This document shows positions 1 to 5,109 of a stretch of 6,066 nt of DNA, piece after piece. The DNA is taken from positions 1 through 6,066 of the forward strand of contig SKGJ01000311.1 in the NCBI GenBank assembly GCA_007117525.1. The letters run 5' to 3'. A model generated the notes under the pieces. That model saw nothing but the letters and a program-made list of their open reading frames with translations, was not told where the DNA came from and made no database searches. The first letter of the stretch is position 1. The number at the start of each line of letters is the position of its first letter. Origin of the DNA: Alkalimonas sp. (GTDB taxonomy: Bacteria > Pseudomonadota > Gammaproteobacteria > Enterobacterales > Alteromonadaceae). A program made the translations under genes and the position numbers.

Positions 1-108
1 ACCGCCATCACGACACCGAAAGAGCGGGCAAAACGATTGCGTTATTTGCAGCAACGTGGTTTTTACCCGGAAGATTGCAAGGCTGCGCTCCCCAATGACA
101 GAAGTTAG
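1..108 (+). CDS. recX: RecX regulatory protein, C-terminal fragment
   Basis: Only the last 35 codons are in the window, read in frame 1 and ending at TAG 106-108. RecX binds RecA filaments and limits recombinase activity. The visible tail has the basic helix followed by YLQQRGFYPED (about residues 16-26 of the fragment), which matches the usual RecX ending in which a 'RR.L..RGF....I' motif closes the last three-helix repeat. The position immediately before alaS is the conserved gammaproteobacterial order recA-recX-alaS. The 9-base gap to alaS suggests shared transcription. The start and most of the protein lie outside the window, so its integrity cannot be judged. The identification rests on a short tail plus synteny. 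Confidence 0.8.
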   Translation, partial: TAITTPKERAKRLRYLQQRGFYPEDCKAALPNDRS

Positions 109-117
109 GAAATCATC

Positions 118-2745
118 ATGAGCATGACATCATCCGCTATACGAAGTGCTTTTCTGGATTACTTTGCCAGCAAAGGTCACCAGATTGTACCAAGCGCCTC
201 CCTGATCCCTGGCAATGATGCCACCTTGTTGTTTACCAATGCCGGTATGGTGCCTTTTAAAGATGTTTTCTTAGGACAGGATCCGCGCTCTTACAGCCGG
301 GCGACTTCAGCACAGCGCTGTGTCCGGGCCGGTGGCAAACACAATGATTTGGAAAATGTCGGTTACACCGCCCGTCATCACACTTTCTTTGAAATGCTGG
401 GCAACTTTAGTTTTGGCGATTACTTTAAGCAAGAAGCCATTGCTTATGCTTGGGAGTTTCTGACCAAAGAGCTGAAATTACCAGCAGAGAAGCTGTTGGT
501 TACGGTGTATGCCAGCGATGATGAAGCCTTTAACATCTGGACGCAGCAGATAGGTGTGCCGGCAGAAAAAGTGATTCGCATCGGCGATAACAAAGGGGCG
601 CCTTACGCATCGGATAACTTCTGGGCCATGGGCGATACCGGACCTTGTGGCCCTTGTACCGAAGTGTTTTACGATCACGGCGAGCACATCTGGGGCGGGC
701 CTCCGGGCAGCCCGGAAGAAGACGGTGACCGTTTTATTGAGATCTGGAACATTGTCTTTATGCAATTTAACCGCCACGCCGATGGCCGGATGGAGCCTTT
801 GCCAAAACCGAGCGTCGATACCGGCATGGGGCTGGAGCGGATCGCGGCTATTTTGCAAGGGGTGCACAGCAACTACGAGATTGATATCTTTCAGGCTCTG
901 ATCAAAGCGGCTGCCGAAGCAACCGGAACGCAGGATTTAACCAACAAATCGCTGCGGGTTATCGCCGATCACATTCGCAGCTGTGCTTTTTTGATGGTGG
1001 ATGGTGTGCAACCGTCCAATGAAGGCCGGGGCTATGTGCTGCGTCGCATTATTCGCCGCGCCGTTCGCCATGGCCATCAACTGGGCGCAGAAGGGGCCTT
1101 TTTCCATCAGCTGGTTGCGGCCTTGGTGGCACAAATGGGCGAGGCCTACCCGGAGCTGGCGGCCAAGCAGGCGGTGATTGAAAAACTGCTGAAAATTGAA
1201 GAAGAACAATTTGGCAAAACCTTGCAGCGGGGCTTGAGTATGCTGCAAGAGGCGCTGCAGCAGTTGGAAGGCAAGGTACTACCGGGTGACCTGGCGTTTA
1301 AACTGTACGACACCTATGGTTTTCCGGTGGATTTGACCAACGATGTGGCGCGGGAGCAGGGCTTCAGTGTCGATCAGGCAGGCTTTGAAGCCGAAATGGC
1401 ACAGCAGCGCCAGCGTGCCCAGCAGGCCAGCCAGTTTGGTGTCGACTACAATGCCCAGCTGAGCAGCAGCCAGATCACTGACTTTACCGGCTACGAGCAG
1501 CAGCATGGCAACGCCAGAGTGCTGGAAATCTTGCGTGATGGTGAGCCGTGCCAGCAACTGGCCGATGGCGACGAAGCTTTGATCGTGCTGGATCAAACGC
1601 CTTTTTATGCCGAGTCGGGTGGTCAGATTGGCGATACCGGCACCCTGACCACGGCCGATGGCAGCATCTTTACCGTGACCGATACTATCAAGTTGGCCAA
1701 GGCGCATGCGCACAAAGGGAAGCTTGCCGGTCAGCTCGAAGTTGGAGCGACTGTGATGGCGCAAATTGATGACGAGCGTCGTCAGGCCATCCGGCAAAAC
1801 CATTCGGCGACCCATCTGGTGCATGCTGCTCTGCGTGCGGTTTTGGGTGAGCATGTAACGCAAAAAGGTTCTCTGGTTGGCCCAGAGCGCTTCCGTTTTG
1901 ACTTCTCTCACTACGAAGGCATCTCGGTTGAGCAATTGCAGGCGGTCGAGCAACTGGTCAATCAGCACATTCAGGCCAATCACCCGGTGCAAACCGAGTT
2001 AATGAGCCTGGAAGCAGCCAAAGCCGCTGGTGCTATGGCGCTCTTTGGTGAGAAGTACGACGACGATGTTCGGGTACTGACCATGAGCCCCTTCTCCGTT
2101 GAGCTTTGCGGTGGCACCCATGTGCAGCGTACCGGCGATATTGGTCTCTTTAAAATTGTCTCCGAGGGGGGCATTGCAGCTGGTGTTCGCCGTATTGAGG
2201 CCGTCACCGGCTTGCAGGCGCTCCGTTGGCTCCATCAATTGGAAAACCAGGCGCATCAGGTCGCCAGTGCCCTGAAAGGCGATCTGTTCAGCATTGCTGA
2301 GCGGGTATTGCAGAGTCAGGAGCGCAGCAAACAGCTGGAAAAAGAGCGGGATCAGTTAAAGCAAAAGCTGGCCAGTCAAGCAGGGGCCTCTTTGTTGGAA
2401 CAGGTGCAACTAATAGCAGGCAGCAAAGTGCTGGTGACCGAGTTGCCGCAGGTCGAGCCAAAAGCCTTGCGTCCTATGCTGGATGAGCTCAAGCAAAAGC
2501 TCGGCTCCGGCATTTTACTGCTGGCAACCGTCAATGACGGCAAAATCAGCTTGATTGCTGGTGTGACACAAGATTTGACCCAGAAAGTGCATGCCGGCAA
2601 GTTGGTCGGCTGGGCGGCGCAGCAGCTGGGCGGAAAAGGTGGTGGCCGGCCGGACATGGCGCAGGCAGGGGGTATTGATACGGCGGCTCTTGCCGAGGTG
2701 TTGCAGCAAAGCTTGCGTCAGATTGAGCAGCAACTGTCGGCCTGA
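118..2745 (+). CDS. alaS: alanyl-tRNA synthetase (AlaRS)
   Basis: This is a cytoplasmic class II synthetase that charges tRNA-Ala with alanine and hydrolyses mischarged Ser- or Gly-tRNA-Ala. It has 875 residues, against 876 for E. coli, and is full length. The catalytic core carries motif 2 around residues 82-97 ([16 protein letters not shown]) and motif 3 around 234-241 (DTGMGLER). The editing domain has both zinc-binding halves: H562-SAT-H566 and C664-GGT-H668, two residues offset from the E. coli numbering I recall. A charged coiled-coil stretch at about 726-765 leads to the C-terminal C-Ala domain, which has a glycine-rich GGKGGGRPD at 838-846. The start at ATG 118 is preferred over ATG 124 because AGGA at 107-110 lies 7 bases upstream. 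There is no room for a promoter in the 9 bases after recX, so it is probably co-transcribed with recX or driven from within it. No missing residues or frameshift are seen. Confidence 0.99.
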   Translation: MSMTSSAIRSAFLDYFASKGHQIVPSASLIPGNDATLLFTNAGMVPFKDVFLGQDPRSYSRATSAQRCVRAGGKHNDLENVGYTARHHTFFEMLGNFSFGDYFKQEAIAYAWEFLTKELKLPAEKLLVTVYASDDEAFNIWTQQIGVPAEKVIRIGDNKGAPYASDNFWAMGDTGPCGPCTEVFYDHGEHIWGGPPGSPEEDGDRFIEIWNIVFMQFNRHADGRMEPLPKPSVDTGMGLERIAAILQGVHSNYEIDIFQALIKAAAEATGTQDLTNKSLRVIADHIRSCAFLMVDGVQPSNEGRGYVLRRIIRRAVRHGHQLGAEGAFFHQLVAALVAQMGEAYPELAAKQAVIEKLLKIEEEQFGKTLQRGLSMLQEALQQLEGKVLPGDLAFKLYDTYGFPVDLTNDVAREQGFSVDQAGFEAEMAQQRQRAQQASQFGVDYNAQLSSSQITDFTGYEQQHGNARVLEILRDGEPCQQLADGDEALIVLDQTPFYAESGGQIGDTGTLTTADGSIFTVTDTIKLAKAHAHKGKLAGQLEVGATVMAQIDDERRQAIRQNHSATHLVHAALRAVLGEHVTQKGSLVGPERFRFDFSHYEGISVEQLQAVEQLVNQHIQANHPVQTELMSLEAAKAAGAMALFGEKYDDDVRVLTMSPFSVELCGGTHVQRTGDIGLFKIVSEGGIAAGVRRIEAVTGLQALRWLHQLENQAHQVASALKGDLFSIAERVLQSQERSKQLEKERDQLKQKLASQAGASLLEQVQLIAGSKVLVTELPQVEPKALRPMLDELKQKLGSGILLLATVNDGKISLIAGVTQDLTQKVHAGKLVGWAAQQLGGKGGGRPDMAQAGGIDTAALAEVLQQSLRQIEQQLSA

Positions 2746-2761
2746 TACTGATCCGACACAG

Positions 2762-2800
2762 CCAGTTTGTGGTATTTATACCCACTGGTTGTTGTTTTTT
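2762..2800 (+). terminator. probable Rho-independent terminator of alaS
   Basis: CCAGT (2762-2766) pairs with ACTGG (2784-2788), and an inner GGTA (2771-2774) pairs with TACC (2779-2782) around a TTTA loop. There is a small asymmetric bulge between the two helices. The T-rich tract TTGTTGTTTTTT (2789-2800) follows directly. It starts 17 bases after the alaS stop codon, where a terminator is expected. The imperfect stem makes efficiency uncertain. Confidence 0.6.
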
Positions 2801-2822
2801 GCATCACCTGCGCAGCATCTTT

Positions 2823-2830
2823 GCTACACT
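2823..2830 (+). promoter_or_regulatory. candidate upstream csrA promoter (extended -10)
   Basis: TACACT (2825-2830) has 4 of 6 matches to the sigma-70 -10 box. It is preceded by TG at 2822-2823 in the TGnT context of an extended -10 element. No convincing -35 box sits at 17 bases; the nearest TTGCAT (2799-2804) is 20 bases away. Transcription would start near 2837, giving a csrA leader of about 155 bases. It lies just after the alaS terminator, a sensible place for an independent csrA promoter. This is sequence inference only. Confidence 0.45.
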
Positions 2831-2836
2831 GAGTCC

Positions 2837-2991
2837 GAGGATTCTTGGTGATGCGCAGTAACCAGACAGCTTTTCGGCAGGAAAACAGTTTGCTTGCTTT
2901 TCTTTCGGTAAGCAGCTGAGTTATGATAAGTGACTTTTTCAGGATGCCAGCCTTATAACTGGACCGAAAACAAGGAAATAGGAGCAAACGA
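2837..2991 (+). promoter_or_regulatory. csrA 5' leader with multiple GGA motifs (probable CsrA autoregulation)
   Basis: GGA triplets, the core of the CsrA recognition site, occur at 2839-2841, 2880-2882, 2942-2944, 2961-2963, 2974-2976 and 2981-2983. The last one is inside the Shine-Dalgarno AGGAG (2980-2984), and the one before it reads AAGGAA a few bases upstream. In E. coli, CsrA represses its own translation by binding several leader sites, one overlapping the ribosome-binding site. The arrangement here fits the same mechanism. A possible stem TGCTT/AAGCA (2895-2899 with 2910-2914) lies between promoter elements. Binding itself is inferred. Confidence 0.5.
2922..2927 (+). promoter_or_regulatory. 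candidate proximal csrA promoter (-10 box)
   Basis: TATGAT matches the -10 consensus at 5 of 6 positions. The hexamer 17 bases upstream (2899-2904) is only a weak -35. A start near 2934 would give a leader of about 57 bases. E. coli csrA is known to have several promoters, some read by sigma-S, so two promoters here would not be surprising. The poor -35 would be compatible with an activator or a stationary-phase sigma factor, but nothing in the sequence proves that. Confidence 0.4.
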
Positions 2992-3183
2992 ATGCTAATT
3001 CTTACTCGACGGGTTGGTGAAACCTTAATGATTGGTGATGAAGTCACCGTCACTGTGTTGGGCGTTAAAGGAAATCAGGTACGAATTGGTGTCAATGCAC
3101 CGAAAGAAGTATCTGTACACCGTGAAGAAATCTACATGCGGATCCAGGCAGAAAAGTCCCCGGACGAGGAAGGCAACGCCTAG
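2992..3183 (+). CDS. csrA: carbon storage regulator CsrA (RsmA family)
   Basis: This is a small dimeric RNA-binding protein that binds GGA motifs in mRNA leaders. It mostly blocks translation, controlling carbon storage, motility and biofilm switches. It has 63 residues against 61 in E. coli, and begins with the invariant [10 protein letters not shown]. The family's key RNA-contacting residues are present: L4 and R6-R7 in the first beta strand, and R44 in VHREEIY (42-48). The last ten or so residues ([10 protein letters not shown]) form the usual variable acidic tail. The start is fixed by AGGAG 2980-2984, 7 bases before ATG. It lies between alaS and the tRNA-Ser/tRNA-Arg operon, as in E. coli. 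I see no clear intrinsic terminator in the 98 bases between its stop and the tRNA promoter, so some transcripts may continue into the tRNA genes. Confidence 0.99.
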   Translation: MLILTRRVGETLMIGDEVTVTVLGVKGNQVRIGVNAPKEVSVHREEIYMRIQAEKSPDEEGNA

Positions 3184-3281
3184 AGCCAGCACCTTGCCAT
3201 GGTGAAACGACCCGATTTGGTGTTCATTTTGGCAGATTGTTTAAAAGGTCGGCAAACAAGCCTACCCCACCGAAAAATAGT

Positions 3282-3309
3282 TTGACTTATTTTCCTGAGA
3301 CTTTAATAT
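3282..3309 (+). promoter_or_regulatory. tRNA operon promoter, stable-RNA type
   Basis: The -35 box TTGACT (3282-3287) matches consensus at 5 of 6 positions. It is 16 bases from TAATAT (3304-3309), which matches at 4 of 6; AATATA one base later gives 17-base spacing. An A-rich stretch CGAAAAATAG (3271-3280) just upstream resembles an UP element. The sequence after the -10 is GC-rich (CACGCCGC, 3311-3318), like the discriminator of promoters under stringent (ppGpp/DksA) control. The mature tRNA-Ser begins about 20 bases downstream of the -10. The stringent response is inferred from the discriminator. Confidence 0.75.
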
Positions 3310-3328
3310 ACACGCCGCAACACAGCGC

Positions 3329-3418
3329 GGAGAAATGGCCGAGTGGCTGAAGGCGCACCCCTGCTAAGGGTGTATAGGGGAAACTCTATCGAGGGTTCGA
3401 ATCCCTCTTTCTCCGCCA
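3329..3418 (+). tRNA. serV: tRNA-Ser, anticodon GCT
   Basis: This 90-base class II tRNA reads serine codons AGC and AGU. The acceptor stem is GGAGAAA (3329-3335) paired with TTTCTCC, discriminator G, and an encoded CCA at 3416-3418. The anticodon stem is CACCC/GGGTG around loop CTGCTAA (3361-3367), with anticodon GCT at 3363-3365. A long variable arm follows, as required for serine tRNAs, then the T-arm GAGGG-TTCGAAT-CCCTC. It is the first gene of the tRNA operon, in the same position as serV downstream of csrA in E. coli; the symbol is by synteny. Confidence 0.98.
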
Positions 3419-3419
3419 T

Positions 3420-3520
3420 TTTTTATTGAATTGGACGCGTAGCTCAGCTGGATAGAGTACTCGGCTACGAACCGAGCGGTCGGAGGTTCGAATCCTCCCG
3501 CGTCCGCCATTCAATAAAAA
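3420..3520 (+). repeat. 11-base inverted repeat flanking tRNA-Arg copy 1
   Basis: TTTTTATTGAA (3420-3430) is the exact reverse complement of TTCAATAAAAA (3510-3520). The right arm begins at the base after the tRNA CCA, and the left arm ends two bases before the tRNA 5' end. In the precursor RNA the arms could pair and stack on the acceptor stem. No such arms flank copy 2. A role in processing is inferred. Confidence 0.7.
3433..3509 (+). tRNA. tRNA-Arg, anticodon ACG (copy 1)
   Basis: This is a 77-base tRNA. The acceptor stem is GGACGCG paired with CGCGTCC, then discriminator G and an encoded CCA (3507-3509). The anticodon stem is CTCGG/CCGAG around loop CTACGAA (3465-3471), with anticodon ACG at 3467-3469. 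A34 is expected to be edited to inosine by TadA, so that it reads CGU, CGC and CGA. The body is nearly identical to E. coli argV-type tRNA, while the acceptor stem differs. It starts 14 bases after tRNA-Ser, implying one polycistronic precursor. It is flanked by an 11-base inverted repeat, listed separately. Confidence 0.98.
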
Positions 3521-3540
3521 CTGTGTGCAAAACGATTTAA

Positions 3541-3617
3541 GGACGCGTAGCTCAGCTGGATAGAGTACTCGGCTACGAACCGAGCGGTCGGAGGTTCGAA
3601 TCCTCCCGCGTCCGCCA
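3541..3617 (+). tRNA. tRNA-Arg, anticodon ACG (copy 2)
   Basis: This gene is identical over all 77 bases to the copy at 3433-3509, including the acceptor stem and encoded CCA. The anticodon ACG is at 3575-3577. It is separated from copy 1 by 31 bases and is the last gene of the operon, with the terminator stem starting 9 bases after its CCA. Tandem tRNA-Arg(ACG) genes at this locus are also known from E. coli (argV/Y/Z/Q), so the duplication probably serves gene dosage for the common CGU and CGC codons. Confidence 0.98.
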
Positions 3618-3626
3618 TATCCGAAG

Positions 3627-3666
3627 AAACCCGCTTAGGTGAAAACCGAAGCGGGTTTTGTCGTTT
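3627..3666 (+). terminator. Rho-independent terminator of the tRNA operon
   Basis: AAACCCGCTT (3627-3636) pairs perfectly with AAGCGGGTTT (3649-3658). Inside, GGT (3638-3640) can pair with ACC (3645-3647) around a GAAA tetraloop. T-rich sequence follows (TTTT at 3656-3659 and TTTT at 3663-3666). It starts 9 bases after the last tRNA and separates the tRNA operon from pqiAB. Confidence 0.9.
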
Positions 3667-3715
3667 TAGCTCTATGCGCTACCACGTTTTATCGTTTTGC
3701 CCCTTTGCCTTTGAT

Positions 3716-3744
3716 TTGCATCCTCTTTGGAGCCATGCTATTAG
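3716..3744 (+). promoter_or_regulatory. candidate pqiAB promoter
   Basis: TTGCAT (3716-3721) and TATTAG (3739-3744) are separated by 17 bases, and TGC at 3736-3738 makes an extended -10. The predicted start near 3751 would leave a leader of about 24 bases with the Shine-Dalgarno exposed. The rest of the 3667-3774 gap is AT-rich with no gene. The -35 match is only 3 of 6. I did not find a convincing regulator site, although E. coli pqiAB is known to respond to SoxRS. Confidence 0.5.
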
Positions 3745-3771
3745 ATCCTTCCAAGCCCAAGGATTTTTTTT
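3743..3771 (+). promoter_or_regulatory. inverted repeat plus T8 tract overlapping the pqiA ribosome-binding site
   Basis: ATCCTT (3745-3750) and AAGGAT (3759-3764) form a perfect 6-base stem around an 8-base loop CCAAGCCC. A G-U and an A-U pair can extend it to 3743/3766. The right arm contains the pqiA Shine-Dalgarno AAGGA (3759-3763) and runs into eight T residues (3764-3771). The shape is that of a weak intrinsic terminator or a ribosome-binding-site sequestering hairpin. With only two G-C pairs its stability is modest, and a function is inferred. Confidence 0.45.
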
Positions 3772-3774
3772 GCT

Positions 3775-5109
3775 ATGGTGAGCCCCGATTACCAATTGCT
3801 GGATGATGGAGCGCTGCAACAGCCCGACAGCGACTCCGAATTGGTGCTCTGCCGCTATTGCGATCTGTTGCAACAGCTGCCTGAGCTGCAGCCTGGCCAG
3901 GAAGCGCATTGCAGCCAGTGTGGCCATCAACTCGACAGTCGTCATCCCCAGCCGATTCTACGACCGGTTCTCTTTGCCAGCAGTGCCCTTTTTATGCTGG
4001 TGTTGACCAACCTGTTTCCTTTTATCAGCATGCGGGCGGCAGGAACGCAGCAGCAAATGAGTTTTTTGGACACCTCATCGGTGCTTTTTGCCGTGCATCA
4101 TCCGGCTCTGGCGGTGCTGGTGTGGTTGTTTATCCAGGCGATCCCGGCATTTTGCATGCTGGCGGTTATTTACCTGAAGCTTGGCATGATCTGGCGACTG
4201 CCTGCCCGGATGTGGATGGCTCGGGTGCTCTTTATGCTAAAGCCCTGGAGCATGGTGGATATCTTCTTAATTGGTTTGCTGGTGAGCTTTGTCAAGCTGG
4301 CCAGTCATGGGGATTTGGCACTGGGACTGAGCTTTTGGGCTTTTTGTTTATTTTGCCTGTTGCACCTGCGAACTTTTCAGGTGATCGATCGCCGTGAAAT
4401 GTGGGCCCGCATTGCGCCGAATCCTAAGCCTTTGTTGCAGGCAACCCCCGGCTTATCAGGAAAATCGCAGCAATTGAAAGTCTGTGGTTGTTGCACAGCT
4501 TTGGTTCCCTGGAGCCAAAAGCAATGCAGTCGCTGCGGCGATCGGGTGCATGGCCGTTTACCATCCAGCATTCAGAAAACACTGGCATTGGCGACCACTG
4601 CAGCTATTCTTTATCTACCGGCCAACATTTACCCCATTATGATCACGGTGTCGATGGGCCAGGAAACCCACTCAACCATCCTCAGTGGCATCCGGTTACT
4701 CTGGCAGGACGGTGCTTACCCGGTAGCCGTGATCATTGCCCTGGCCAGTGTGGTGATTCCGGTGGTCAAAATCCTGGTGCTGTATTGGCTCTGCTTCCTG
4801 GTGATGCAAGGCCAAAGCTTACGCCAGAGAGGGTCGACACTGGTGTTTCGTTGGGTCGACTGGATCGGGCGCTGGTCGATGGTTGATGTGCTGGTGGTTG
4901 CCATTCTGGCCGCTTTGGTACGGTTTGAGTTGTTGATGAGCGTCTACCCGGGGCCCGCTGCTTTTACTTTTGCCGCTGTGGTGATTATCACCATGTTGGC
5001 TGCCTTGAGTTTTGATCCCCGTTTACTCTGGGATGCAACCCTCAACAAACCGTCTTCAGACCCAACCACATACAAACAGGACAGTCCTTTGATGGAGCAA
5101 CAAACGTGA
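3775..5109 (+). CDS. pqiA: PqiA family inner-membrane protein (intermembrane lipid transport)
   Basis: This is a multi-pass inner-membrane partner of the MCE protein PqiB in the Pqi system, thought to move lipids between inner and outer membranes. It has 444 residues (E. coli PqiA about 417). It has two similar halves, each a zinc ribbon followed by membrane helices. Ribbon 1 uses C26/C29 and C46/C49, and ribbon 2 uses C237/C240 and C251/C254. Hydrophobic segments start near 64, 111, 160 and 183 in the first half, with a matching set after 267. The halves share WSMVD (158-162 and 367-371), and the second has LPAN (281-284). Phrases such as LFMLVLTNLFPF and MLAALSFDPRLLWD favour PqiA over its paralogue LetA (YebS). 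AAGGA (3759-3763) lies 11 bases before ATG, a long spacing, and GTG 3778 is an alternative. The stop overlaps the pqiB start by four bases, so translational coupling is likely. Confidence 0.95.
   Translation: MVSPDYQLLDDGALQQPDSDSELVLCRYCDLLQQLPELQPGQEAHCSQCGHQLDSRHPQPILRPVLFASSALFMLVLTNLFPFISMRAAGTQQQMSFLDTSSVLFAVHHPALAVLVWLFIQAIPAFCMLAVIYLKLGMIWRLPARMWMARVLFMLKPWSMVDIFLIGLLVSFVKLASHGDLALGLSFWAFCLFCLLHLRTFQVIDRREMWARIAPNPKPLLQATPGLSGKSQQLKVCGCCTALVPWSQKQCSRCGDRVHGRLPSSIQKTLALATTAAILYLPANIYPIMITVSMGQETHSTILSGIRLLWQDGAYPVAVIIALASVVIPVVKILVLYWLCFLVMQGQSLRQRGSTLVFRWVDWIGRWSMVDVLVVAILAALVRFELLMSVYPGPAAFTFAAVVIITMLAALSFDPRLLWDATLNKPSSDPTTYKQDSPLMEQQT

Larger units (their letters stand above)
3433..3617 (+). 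repeat. direct repeat of two identical 77-base tRNA-Arg genes
   Basis: Units 3433-3509 and 3541-3617 are identical, with a period of 108 bases. The intervening 31 bases do not match the sequence before copy 1, so the repeat covers exactly the mature tRNA. Perfect identity suggests recent duplication or gene conversion. Unequal recombination could change the copy number. Confidence 0.95.

Noticed and set aside
1279..1992. A 237-codon open frame on the minus strand inside alaS
   Set aside because: It is fully antisense to a convincing, conserved AlaRS. Its translation resembles no family I recognise, and it is explained by alaS codon composition.
2718..3053. A 111-codon minus-strand frame covering the alaS-csrA gap
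   Set aside because: It overlaps the alaS end, the terminator, the csrA leader and the csrA start on the opposite strand. It has no recognisable domain.
3190..3204. CACC/GGTG hairpin just after csrA as a csrA terminator
   Set aside because: The stem is only four pairs and is followed by AAACGACCC rather than a T-tract.
3433..3666. tRNA-Arg cluster as a genomic island integration site
   Set aside because: No integrase, no partial tRNA repeat further downstream within the window, and the neighbouring pqiAB genes look like core genes. Nothing supports an island here.
3909..4397. A 162-codon plus-strand frame inside pqiA
   Set aside because: It is out of frame with the conserved zinc-ribbon and membrane segments of PqiA, and the product lacks family features. 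It is a shadow frame.
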